Program-made: the position numbers and the translations under genes
In this document: positions 12,761-23,547 of the stretch, in pieces
Layout: each line of letters starts with the position of its first letter
Position numbering within the stretch: the first letter of the stretch is position 1
The notes under the pieces: model-generated
The model's input: only the letters and a program-made list of their open reading frames with translations
Told to the model about the DNA's origin: nothing
The model's database searches: none
Assembly: GCA_017562135.1 (NCBI GenBank)
Contig: QEYB01000654.1
Coordinates: forward strand, 1,240,001 to 1,304,000
Direction: 5' to 3'
DNA from: Dipylidium caninum
Lineage: Eukaryota > Platyhelminthes > Cestoda > Cyclophyllidea > Dipylidiidae
DNA: 64,000 bases

Positions 12761-14410
12761 AGCTCGTTTTGATAGTCACATTTTGCCTTTTATTCTTGCA
12801 ATTGCATTGGTTCAGTCGATGGAATATGCGAATTGTTTTTTTTTTCTACCAGACTACGTATTCTTCTGTCTACGCCTAATTTTTTTTAGTTCAGTTGGCT
12901 TTGTTTTATAAGACAATTAACTAGAATTGGGTCAACCTACGGTCACTTTACTTAGTTTGCATGGCTTACGAGGTAATTCTCATTTACCAGCTTGGGTAGA
13001 TCTTTTCTGTCCTAATTTTTACACATGTTTTGTGAGATTAGCGAGCAGAGTTAAAGTTTCGTACACAGTTTGGTCGGGCACGACTGTCGTCTGGGGGCGC
13101 ATTTGTTGACAGACTCCTTGTGACGTCATATATTTTGGCCACTTCGACGAGTGACCGTCTTTTATCATTGAATCTACGTCTGTTTCCTGAAGCTGGGCTG
13201 TTCATCTCTAATTTTGTCGAGAGTGGTACTCTAGAGCTGCAAAGATGGATCAAATCCACGTTCAGGAGGGCGTTGCTGTCGACGAGCAGGAATACGGCGC
13301 AACGTGTGCGATATGTTTGCAGCCCCGGGACCTGCATGGGAGGTCTCCCCTTGCTAACGACAGATTGTTCTTGTTTTGATGAGGAGGAGAGGAGACTGAG
13401 GGAGGAATTTGCACTCTCTTTCACCTCATAGAGCTGGCGACCACATGTGGCATCACGGAAAGACGACTTGCATAGCAGCAAGCTGGGGAGGTCACTATGC
13501 AGAGGTCGAGATGAGCGTTCCGCGAAGAGTAATGTTGATGGGGTGGATGGACTCGTAAGCGTGCCACTGCACCGCTTTGTTTTTGTTTAATTTAATTTTG
13601 GCGGACATTTGACGTATGCGCGATTAGTGGGTTTTGCGATCGCCTACGCTTTACCGGTTAAGCGCCTTCGCTTGCCGATTTCTCAAGCCAACCTTCTGTC
13701 TGGCCTCTTCAACGCGAGTGTTCAAAACAAAGAGGCTTTTAAACATCTTTTTTGCTAGGTTCGAGCGACGGATGGCGACTTGGCGTCCAGATTGGATTCA
13801 CGGAACACAAACTCGGTATTCGACTGTAATAAGGCATTATCTACGAAAGGACCAAATTCCTTTCGATGTGGTGTCATCATTTTTCTGCCAACTTTTGTGA
13901 AGTCAGAAGCGGAGGCTTGCTGAATGCTCAGCGCATGCGATGGCAGGGCGAAGGAGGCGACGATGGAGCGCGTCCCATGTTCCTACCACCACGCGGAAGA
14001 CCTTTCGTCGTGGTGCGGTGGTCAACTCGTGCATGCAAACGAATTGGGGCGATTTAGAAGCGGCTAAGGCTGAAACTCACCTCTTCTCTGTTACTTAGGC
14101 TTCGGGCCATCCGTGGCCTCCACTGTTTGCGTCGAAAGCACGTGTGCCGTGGGAGTCAGGCAACTCGCGGAAATAGAGTTTACTTGTCGACTGATACCAC
14201 CATTTTGTGTATTTCATGGTACGTGCAGTAAAAATAATGGTTTTGGCACGAGTTAGACCTCATTGTCTACTTTCTTGAATGCGGTTAAAGACGGAAATGC
14301 ACAATTTTAAAGTCTCTTTAATCCGCTAATTATCAATAAATTAAAAAAATCACTTGAGGAAGCCAAAGAGCCTGGATTGCAGGCCTCGCTCGTACCGAGA
14401 TTTGCGTAAA
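12761..14410. other. Intergenic stretch with a possible RING-like fragment
   Basis: No complete gene was recognised. On the plus strand, an ATG at 13245 opens a 44-codon frame containing a CxxC block (ATCAICLQPRDL) that resembles the first knuckle of a RING finger. The remaining zinc ligands could not be found in any sensible splice arrangement. Several GC-rich frames follow at 13740-14060 without recognisable motifs. This could hold the 5' part of an unrecognised plus-strand gene. Confidence 0.25.
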
Positions 14411-15025
14411 CTACTTTCGGGCAAATAAATGCGTTAACAATAATGATCTGAAAAAAACTGCTTTTGTTAATACCAAAAGGTGGAGAAAATCGTAATGATG
14501 GGGAAAGTATGTACATAATCGGAAGGTTTGTTTTACACGGACAGCCAGACTGCGTAAGTCACGAAATAAGCAAATAAACAGGAAAAACCCAAATTCGGCG
14601 CCAAGAAGAAGGATCCGAGCTACAAGAATGAGAAACTAGCGAAGGTAGAAGCATTTAAAGAAAAGCACTGCGATCTTTTACTAAAATATTTTTATTGTTG
14701 GCTCCCATTAAAAAAAGTTATACTTTTAGGTGAGGTATGCTGTCTTGAAACACTTGCCAAAAGTACTGACTCTTGGTCATTTTAAGCATATTGCTTAAGA
14801 GCTATTCAAATAAATGAAATAAATTTGCAGAAAAGCGTATGCTCACAGTGGCGTAGTAATTGCACAGTTCGCCCTGACAGCATTCAACGCATCGCCAGTC
14901 CATGTACCACTCGCGCATGCACTCTCGGCCCGCGCGTTTGCGTTCCTTGTCGCAGATCTCCGCGGTGGTGCACGACTTCCACAGGAAGTGTTTCCGATCT
15001 CCAAACGGCTCCCAGTACGGCGGGA
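14411..15025 (-). CDS. Ly6/uPAR three-finger domain protein, 3' exons (5' part not found)
   Basis: An exon at 15025-14847 has a CACAG acceptor and a GTGAGC donor. It encodes PPYWEPFGDRKHFLWKSC through WRCVECCQGELCNYYAT. The closing CC-x(4)-LCN(Y) signature and the spacing of the cysteines are typical of the Ly6/uPAR/CD59 fold. A second exon starts at 14635 in matching phase 0 and encodes a strongly hydrophobic segment (FLILVARILLLGAEFGFFLF), open to a stop at 14411. That is consistent with a GPI-attachment signal or a membrane span. Such proteins are secreted or surface-anchored, and flatworms have expanded sets of them. The signal-peptide exon with the first CxxC should lie upstream between 15026 and 16781 but was not identified. 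The second exon is less certain than the first. Confidence 0.6.
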
Positions 15026-16781
15026 CTGTGGTTTATTTAAAGCATCTTATTAATGGAAGGGCATCCGAAACGTACAGTAAACGCCTCAAAGAACGAGATT
15101 AGAGAAATCGGTACAAATGTCGAATTGCAAAAATCACAAATGAAGAGTTGGTTGAATGTAAATAAATATAAAATCAACCATGCGGATGTGTATAGGAACT
15201 ACAAAATAATCGCAAAAACTTATGGCAAGATCTATCTAGAATAGGTCGCGTTCCCTTCTATTATAAAGACCGCGGCATACCGGTATAGGATATATTAGTC
15301 ATACAAGTGTCCTCGTCTTGAAGGCATTGCATTGATGTCTTAACACATTTATCTCTGTTACCTTCTTGGTTGCGGCAAACATAACACTCCATACAGTATC
15401 CTAGCATTTCACGAAAAACTCAAAGTTTACCCGACAAAGTGAGTTGTAGCGCGGTACACAAAAAAATAACTAGCCTCATTGAACGCAAAAGGATTACATT
15501 AAAAGTGTATATTTGAATAATTGCCACGCTTGTTATAAATATTAATTTGTTAATTAAAACAAACAATTTAAAACGTAACACACAAACATTTCAGCTTTCT
15601 TCCGTAGTCCAATAGCTTTTTATTTTTATTTGAATTTTAATAATCTCTTACAGGTTTGTGGTGGGTTTTGAGGAAGTGAATAACCAACATTCAATATTCA
15701 CCATTTCTCAGTGCGACAGTGAATAGTCAATGAGAGGAGCATACATACATCACCCCTATATTCGCCGACTCTTCTAGGACTACTCTTATCACCAAAAAAC
15801 CGCCAAGGGTTTAGACGCACGCATGTTGAAACTGACACTTTCTTAATACTTACGATTACTTACTAATAACACCATTCGCTCGATACCGCATTCCACAACT
15901 GGCCCAGACATTTAACGCGTTCGCCGCAAGCCATCATTAAGTGGTCCCTAAGTGAATACTACCACGGCTTTCTCAGTGAAATCCCCGTCGCCAACTCCCG
16001 GCAGAGAAAAGCCATTCTTTAAGGCCCTTAGTATGCAAGCACTCCCCAAACTCTTAACAAGCACTTAACCCCACGTTCCGACGCTGCATCACGACCTTCC
16101 AGACACCTCCGTTGACGTCATTCGTGCTAGAACAGAACTAAGTTTCGCCTTCCCCTCCGATGGCCGTTATCCGCAATTTAACCCGAGCCGGAGTTCCACT
16201 ATGACCCCAACGCTGCGTATTTTTCCGCGTCTTAACACGCACATACCGCCACATTGTTAGGAACGGATTCCTTTCATGTCTAAGCAATGTAAGAGGGCAC
16301 ACCTCCCGCAAGCAGAATAAAATGTAGAGCACGAGGCAATCCGCTCACTGACATTGTTATTAACAGTCTATTTTGGCCACTGCCCACTATCACCCCCGCC
16401 ATGTGAGGCCTCCAGTTTCCGACGAGGCCGCCGGTACTCCGACAATGATTTGACCGCCTCTGGGACCGAGGAAAAATCGTCGCACAGCGTGCGACGATTC
16501 GAAAGGGTCCTGACACGACCCGCAAGCAAAGGGAATTGCCACTAGAAACTGAAGGAACCGACGATAAATGCATCTCCTACTGAAAGCTTTTGAAGACCGA
16601 CTTGACAGTCCGTGGCCCACTCACCCACCCAGCGAAAAAGGCTTGCCGAATAACGTTTGCCTAATGCACGAATAGAGGAGGAGTGAAGAACATAATCATC
16701 GTCAAGGACAATTAAATATTCAAGACTAATCACACAAAACCAGATCGCAACTTGCCGTTGAAAGACAATTGATAGATCAGA
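15026..16781. other. Stretch between COG7 and the Ly6-like exons
   Basis: It should contain the COG7 3' UTR (next to 16781) and the missing first exon of the Ly6-like gene. A minus-strand frame near 16560-16480 contains a hydrophobic run followed by CGSC, but no start or splice context could be defined. Nothing else was recognised. Confidence 0.4.
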
Positions 16782-19700
16782 TCACAGCATTCGAAGAGTA
16801 ATCACTCCAGCCACCAAGCGCGGCGGTTTGTCCGCAGAAAAGCTCTTAAATTCCTTGGGGGACGTGCTCAGAAGGTCACGGAGACAGGTCAAGTCGCCTG
16901 GCTGCGGCAGTCCTAGCTCCTCCACCAGGCCGAGGAAGTAGTCTACAACGCGACAGTCGATCACAGTGGGGATGTGAGTCGTCCCTCGCGTCGCCTCAGT
17001 GAGGCCAACTCCGAGGACAACCGCTAACCTAAATCGGTCAGTAGCTGTTTGGTGCCGTGGGGTGTCAGCGGTGGCGAGGGTTTGCCACCATTGTTTGGCG
17101 GTCGCGAGGCCGAAGAAATATCCAGGATGGCCTTGGCGAAGGCCTCCGCCACCTGTTCACTGAGCAACCAGTCGAGCCAAGCGGTTAAGGCCGAGGGGGA
17201 GGAAAGTGTCTCCGCGCCAGAACTCAGACGACTTCGATTGCCAGTGACCACAGCGTTGGCGTGGTCTTCAGACGAGTCCGGACGCGCCAGACAAAGACAG
17301 TGGACCAGACCGGCGCTGCTCTCGGGGCCGAGGCTGCCGTCGTCCACACTCGTGTCCATGAAGGGCAGCAAGTGTTCAAAGAGATTAAAGATGTACTGAC
17401 CGAGCTGTTGGGGGAGAGGGGAAGAAGTTGGACCTCCGGCCGTCCTATTCTGACGAGAACATAAGCCGTCGTGTGCTTGGTGGGGTTAAACTAAGCCTTA
17501 ACACGCAAGAATGAGCCCGTAGATAAGCTGACCAACACCGAAAGTGTTTGTGGAAATCCGCTTAAAGCATTACACGGTGAGGAAATTGAATTAAGGCGAT
17601 TACAAGCGTTTGTGTGGGGAAGAAAAGGGTCTGTGTGCCCGACGGTATGGGCAAAAAGGGGAACTAGTTAGCTGCTAGCAATGAATGACGACTTCTTGCT
17701 GCAGATCAGCCTCTCCAAGGTGTCCAGTCAAACATCGGCCCAGTTAAAACGCAACGCCACCATTTCAGAATAGGAAAAATGGGATGTTCTCAGCCAGCAA
17801 TGCCCAACACCGCTCTGGTTTCGGGTAAAGTGGAATAAAACAACCGAGTCGCAAACTGCTGGTCAACAGTACGTCACCTGGGTTATGTACTCCTGCGGCA
17901 AATAGGCCAAATCCGGGAGTTTTGACTCTCCGCTGGCCGGATTGGACGCCCATAGTGTCAATTTGGGCACCACCGCCAGGATGTCGTTGACAGGAGTCAG
18001 AGCAACGCGTTGAGTCATGGCAACCACCGCGTGGCAGACATCGGAAAATCGGCGGAGCAGAGAGGCGCTCGACATGATTGGTGCAGAGGCGTCGACGGTT
18101 GGCTCTTTAAGCCAATCAGATTGCGGTGCGAAAGGACGCAAAACGCGCCAATTAGCGCGCGGCTGAGATTCACCAATGAGAGGGCGGAGAAGGGAGTGGA
18201 AGGGACACACGGGGCTCGAGCAACCGTGCGGGTCGCTGCATTAGACGAAAAAAAAAACAAAAAACAAAGGAGTTTTTTCTCGTACATACAACAAAGTCGA
18301 AGTAATTTAGTCATGATTACAAACTGCAGACATATTTGAAACGAAATGCTTAAGATTTGGGTTTAAAAATTAGTTCATACAAGAATTCAAGGTGTCTGAA
18401 ATTACCCTCCATTGCTCAACTAGCCGATTTAAAGTAAAGAAGAATGAAGTGTCCATTTAGCCAAGGGTATTCAACATCGCCAACACGTTGGCAAAGCTCT
18501 AAGGACAAAGAGCGGTTTAAAAGAAAAAAAAAAGAGTGCATTCGCAAAGTGCAGCAGCATTCGACTGCCTGTCGTTGGGCGGAGAGCTCGGGCTGCGCCG
18601 GCCCACCTCGGAGTAGTGCACATGGCCAAATTCGGTGGAAGAGTGTCCGTCTAATACTCACCTTTTAAGAGGTTGGAAAACTTTCCCCAAATGATCATCG
18701 AATTTCCTCACGAAGCCTCGAATCACCATTGACAACGTCCCTTAATTTAAAATTGGAAGGACGATTTAGGCACTGCGAAGAGACGACAAAGTGTTACGGA
18801 AGGCAAGATTTGGCCGGTTACCGGTGGCAGAAACGAACGAAAGGGCTGTCTTCGTGCCGAGAGCCTGTTCGTAGCGTGAGGCCTTGTCCTGTTCAATGAG
18901 GCGGCCGGCGAAGGACGTCAGAGCGCCCCGCCACCTCTCGGCCAGTGCGGTGGTCGTCGTCTGAAAGGTGAGGTGAGTGTGTTCAGGGTGTAAATCGGGT
19001 GAGATCGCCGACCTCTTCAAGTCCCGGAATTACTACGCACATGAACAGCCTTTAACAGGCTCGGAAGGGCCAGTCCTCGCGTCTGCGAGAGGGCAAGGGC
19101 TAAAAGCTCCTCCAGCACCTCAGCGAAGTCATCTGAAGTCTTCCGAAGGTCCAGCAGAAGAGTCGCCTCGTCTGTGTACTGAAAGCAAAAGGAAGTGGTT
19201 CTTTCACAACGTGACAGAAGAAAAAACAGTCATTTTGAGGTGAAAAAGGCAAATCGGTCGGACTGGAAGGACAGCACGCGTGTCGTCTGGCGGGGAGTAA
19301 ACGAGCAACAGAAGCGAATGCATGAAGCTTCTTACAGATGGTTGAATGATGTTGCTTATGTCCGCAAGTTTTCCGTCTGCGTAGCTCTCGAAGACCTCGC
19401 TCGCTGATGGCTGAGAGAGGGGAGCACAGCTTTCGAACGACCTCAAAACACACCTCCAAGTTTGAGTCGTCTAAAATTGGTGAGAAGCGTGAGAACGCGG
19501 AAACACGTTGGCCAAACACTAATTCCAACAAGTCTGCCAACCGTCGGCTTTTAGGAGGTGGCACAGATGGTCCGCGAACTCTTCCGACGCCTAGAAGGTG
19601 AAGGCTGGTGGACAGAGGCGTAAATGAGCTTACCTCGAGGAGTCCGGCGCATCGAGCAAGATGAGTAAATGGGGAAGTTGAGTTCGCCGAGAGGGTCTGT

Positions 19701-21265
19701 GTTATTTGTACCGATATGGTGTCCAGCGTATCGACCAGGGCTCTTAACATCGGCGCTTTTGATTCCTTCAAGAAGAGTTTGAATTCGATCTAGAAAAAAG
19801 TTAAATAAAATGTGTTACTTATGCATATAAGTAGGCATACAAATTAGTGCCAACCTGCTTTTCGATGAAGTGAATGGTATCGCGGAAGTAGGTTTGTACG
19901 CGGTCGGTCACGTGATCAGAGAATGCTTTTATGTCAATCGTGATATCATTGGACTCATGCCAAGTCTCTTTCATGTGGTTCTACAAAGCACAACAATAAA
20001 TAGTCGAATGCGAAGCGAGGAAGGACGGGAAGTAATAAACCAGGGAGTTTGAAGTGATGCATCCGTATTGCATGCGTTTGTAATAAAGTTTACGAGGAAA
20101 TTCTGACCACCCCGAGACATGAACGTGAAGATACAAGCAGTCATCGAGGAATAGAGGATATCTTACCACAAGCCAGGTGGTGTAGTATCGCACGGCAACG
20201 GCTGACCTGTTCAAGCCAGTGAAGATGGAGATTAGGTGCTGCAAATTGGCCGTAATTTGTGCATCTGCAGAGCGTGTGAGGGCATCGAGAAGCTCCATAA
20301 ACTGGGGAGCCACCAATGCTTCCAGTCGGTCTTTAGTAGCATTCAAGAGAGCCTTACGATTTGGGTAATCGGGCATTTGTTCTAAGTAGACCTAACGGAA
20401 TAAGAAGTCTGAGGTAATTGTGTCTTGAGATGAGCAAGTGAAGGAGTCCGAGTATTTCGCGTATACCCACCAAACTCTGGTCCATGGCGAGAGTGAGCTG
20501 ATAGAGTTCATCGACATTGGTATCGCCTTCCACCATAGCCTGTCTCGAATTCACCAGCATCGACCATCGGTTAGCTTCATGCAACGCGTCTGACGCTTTT
20601 TTAGCCCTTTGGCGTTCGCAATCGAGTCGCTCTAGCTCACGAATTGCCTCATTATCATCAATGTGCATCTAATGAACGGCGTTTAAAACCTTGCTACTTA
20701 AAACGTTTTAGTAGGCACCATTTACAAGATGAAATAGTGATGAGGGTCCACACTTACCTCACGAAAGTCATTTTCAACATTACTCATGTGCTGCTTGAGA
20801 AGGAGAGCTTGTTGATTAATGGATTCAATATCTCGCATGATTCTATAATAAACAACATAAACACATATGGAAGCTTCACCCCCAACAGCCGCGCACCCCA
20901 AATCCCGTTGCCGGGGCAAAAAAGGCGACCTACCGGGGAGTGGCTTGAGCAACCTCATGGAATATTGTCTCCACCTCCTGGTTGGCCGTCTAAAAATGTA
21001 AACAAAAATTACGCGCGGCTAAGACGTCTACCGCCAGTGCTGCTTCGTATCTTAAATAACTTCGACCCAAAAACACGAGGTCGGGGCAACCGGACGCCTC
21101 CCTTAGCGCCAAAAACACAAACACACGCACCTCGAGCATCGTCTGCAGATTGAGAAGAATGGAGGATATGGCAGCCTCCACATTTGGGTCGTTCTCAATC
21201 GATTGCAGAGTGCGGTTTATCCAGGACTTGTGATCAAAATCTTCGTCCAAAAAGTCTCGGGCCTC
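16782..21265 (-). CDS. COG7: Conserved oligomeric Golgi complex subunit 7; start codon probably supplied by spliced leader
   Basis: COG7 is part of the lobe B tether for retrograde vesicles at the Golgi. Resolved exons: 21265-21131, 20989-20934, 20842-20758, 20668-20467, 20381-20167, 19980-19855, 19789-19634, 19178-19041, 18960-18822, then 17404-17029 and 16942-16782. Further exons lie near 19590-19540, ending at 19336, starting at 18650, and ending at 17878; their boundaries are not fully resolved. Matches to human COG7 include the N-terminus (FLDEDFDHKSWIN), MPDYPNRKALLNATKDRLEA, PQEYITQ-LGQYIFNLFEHLL, TKQLLTDL-DYFLGLVEELGLP and the C-terminal KPPRLVAGVITLRML. The first exon has no in-frame ATG: a stop codon overlaps the TTGTAG acceptor, and the frame opens as GAG GCC CGA GAC. 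With an ATG joined at that site the N-terminus would read MEARDFLDEDFD, close in length to the human protein. It is the third gene of a likely polycistron. Confidence 0.88.
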
Positions 21266-21361
21266 CTACAACTCATGAATTTTTTCCTTACTTCCAAATT
21301 GTCGACGGCGAACGCATTAAGGAGAAGGAAAGGTATGAGGAGAACATTTTCGCGGTTTATT
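21266..21361 (-). promoter_or_regulatory. Polyadenylation signal plus trans-splice acceptor between PRMT3-like gene and COG7
   Basis: Read on the minus strand after the PRMT3-like stop: AATAAA at 21361-21356, then a TTGTAG acceptor at 21271-21266 immediately before the ATG-less COG7 frame. The whole gap is about 121 nt, too short for an ordinary promoter. No upstream ATG exon in matching phase was found in it. This is the expected layout of a spliced-leader-processed polycistron. Confidence 0.65.
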
Positions 21362-21386
21362 TACAAAAGAGGTTGCCAATGCACCA

Positions 21387-23002
21387 TCACATAGTCTTCA
21401 AGGGGGGCAAAAGGATCTCTGTCTCACAAAGGTACGACGAATCGGGGCTTTCGACTGAAATGGAGAGGACTTCAGGTCGCCGACGAGCCAATGATGCAAC
21501 AGCCACCTGATTTGGTAGTCCGTCAATCGGATATCGCAGGAGGATAAGCATTTGGCCATAAAAACTCGAGTTCCTTGTTGAAAATGTCAACCCACTGGCG
21601 TCAATTTCACAGTCAAAGTAAATCAACAGTCCGGACATTTTGGCTGCCGAGTTGAAGGTGAGTGCGACTCGTCTTTTGTCAAATAGAAAATCGGCTGCAC
21701 CTTCGATGTCAATCGTGGTTAACAGCCTCGAATCTGTTACTTGATTAAGCTTATCGCTGTCCCAGTCACAGAGATAAGCCTTTTGATAGGCAGTCGCCAC
21801 GAGGGCGGAAGCATTCACTCCGCCGTAATCGCACGACGGAATGAGACACCTCATGACTTCGGACTTCACACTGACTCCAACAATGCGGACATGGCCGGTA
21901 CGGGGATAGATTTTGTCAACTTTTGAGTGGATAAGGGAGAAAAGCATTGAGTGGTCTGAGTCCATAAAAAAAACACTCAACCAGTCCCAGAGGAGGACGT
22001 CGACTCGATTGAGGGAGAGAGCAGAGAGGTCGGGAATCATCTCGACTTTTTCTTTGCACTTGTTCGATCTGGCTTGGCAAAGTACAATTTCGTAGTTATC
22101 GAGGAAATGTGGTAGTAGAATAGAAAAAAGAGAACTTACTCCACAACAGCGTTAATAAGTTCAGAGGGCAGAGAATTGAACACAAGAACACGATCGGCGC
22201 CAACTTCAGCCGCAAAAATTGACAGGATACCGGCGTCTTCGAAGAGGTTCAAGACAACCTTGTTTACAATGCAGTTCTCACAATTTTGTGTCATAAATTC
22301 TCGGAAGGTGCTCATTAAAGCTTTGTCAACTAGCAGGAGAAACTCAATGCGGAAAAGACATACGAATGAATCGGATCGGCTTAAGAGGACTATTCAAAAT
22401 TGACTTATTCAAAGTATAGCCGATGTGGGCGATGTTAGATTTGCCGGGGGGATCAGCATACTCCAGGATAGGATGTTCCGTGAGCTCACCAATTAATTCC
22501 CTGAAATTTAGAGCTTGAAAGTGGACAGACCTGCACCTCGAAAGTTGAGAGCGAAGTTCCGCATTTTCTTGTTGTAGTTCGCCAACATTCCGGGCTTTAT
22601 CGGGATAACCGTCCGAAGAACCTATCAAATTTTCAACATCTTAACAAGAAAGGGGTTATTTGCAAAAAGAGTAAACGTACCGATCATTAAAACTGGATCG
22701 TCCTCGAGAACTGGTTGTAAATATGATTGCCGTTGTTCCTCGGTTAAAGAGAAGAAAGAATTCCAATGAGGAGGCTTGTTTTTACGACACCAGTTAACAA
22801 AAGATATCCAAATATATTGATCATTCAGAAGTTTCTTTTCCGCCTGCAATTTCCACTGGTGTGCAGTTTCAAGATGGTCGAAAAAGGCGGGGACTTGAGT
22901 TGCTTCTTGTTCGCAAAGGAGGCAACGATAGACGTTAACGACCCCTTCATCCTCCTCAATATCACTTTCGTTTGAGTAATCAGACGAACTATAATCGCCC
23001 AT
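21387..23002 (-). CDS. PRMT3-like protein with degenerate catalytic motifs (probable pseudoenzyme)
   Basis: PRMT3 methylates arginines, notably of ribosomal protein S2, and uses an N-terminal C2H2 finger for substrate binding. Exons: 23002-22681, 22621-22531, 22500-22364, 22329-22140, 22068-21387, about 473 residues. The finger (CLLCEQ ... FFDHLETAH) and the following SYLQPVLEDDPVL, which matches the human KPVLEDD region, identify it. The fold of the methyltransferase is recognisable (KVVLNLFEDAGILSIFAA, GADRVLVF). However, the glycine-rich SAM motif (VLDVGCGTG in human) reads VLNLFEDAG, and the acidic residue after it is Asn. The double-E loop (SEWMGYFLLFES) reads WDWLSVFFMDSD, and the THW loop is absent. 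Introns are tiny: 30, 34 and 71 nt. The last intron could start or end differently, since it contains in-frame-looking sequence (LDNYEIVLCQAR). Second gene of the likely polycistron. Confidence 0.82.
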
Positions 23003-23080
23003 CTGCCAACAATTGAATAAGTGAACCAACTGGCAAATTCAAGCGTCTCAAGAACACAGGTTAGATGAAGTAGTTTTATT
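23003..23080 (-). promoter_or_regulatory. Polyadenylation signal plus trans-splice acceptor between MRPL53 and the PRMT3-like gene
   Basis: On the minus strand, AATAAA lies at 23080-23075, about 15 nt after the MRPL53 stop. A GGCAG acceptor directly abuts the ATG of the PRMT3-like frame at 23002. The intergenic gap is 92 nt. The arrangement repeats that seen before COG7. Confidence 0.6.
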
Positions 23081-23094
23081 TAAGATTACTATAA

Positions 23095-23547
23095 TCAGTT
23101 CTGCAAGTTCTTCGAACACTCGTCGATAATACATTCAAGGACTTCTCGATCGGTGAGATTCTCTGTCTTAATTAACAAAATTTGACCATTATCTAGAAGA
23201 ATAATTTCTTAAAATTTTTCATGCTCACTAAAATTCACTCGAATTAAAGGATGAGATCTATCGCTTTTAACGTCTACTTTCATTAAACAATTTTCATTGG
23301 ACCTGCGCCATCTGGGGGAGTACAGCAATGAACAGACATGACTGAATGTTATAGAAGAACTTATATGTTACCGAATAGAGTAAGTTTGGGAATAGAAAGG
23401 GTTGAAAGTAAACTCAATACTTTTGACAGGCTTCAAGTTTATGTGTTGAAGAAAGCTCCGGTCGATGTTCAAGTCGTTCAACGCGAGTGGAGTCCGAAAG
23501 TACTTGATTAGGGGTAATAACTTCCGTGCTTTTTGGATCCCGCTCAT
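23095..23547 (-). CDS. MRPL53: Mitochondrial large ribosomal subunit protein mL53 (3 exons)
   Basis: A component of the mitochondrial 39S subunit with a thioredoxin-like fold. Exons: 23547-23372, 23311-23229, 23192-23095; phases 2 and 1 match, giving 118 residues, close to the 112 of human. The family signature INLKPVKSIEFTFNPFY corresponds to human LRPVKQVRVQFCPF. Exon 2 (SNENCLMKVDVKSD, HPLIRVNF) and exon 3 (NGQILLIKTENLTDREVLEC) follow the rest of the family order. The first 35-40 residues (MSGIQKARKLLPLIKYFR), basic and hydrophobic, may serve as a mitochondrial presequence; human mL53 lacks such a long extension. Introns are 60 and 36 nt. First gene of the likely MRPL53 - PRMT3-like - COG7 polycistron. 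Confidence 0.82.

Noticed and set aside
20990..21264. TTG codon at 21250 as the start of COG7
   Set aside because: Non-ATG initiation is not needed; the frame extends upstream to a consensus acceptor at 21266 and family similarity (FLDEDFD) also extends upstream of the TTG.
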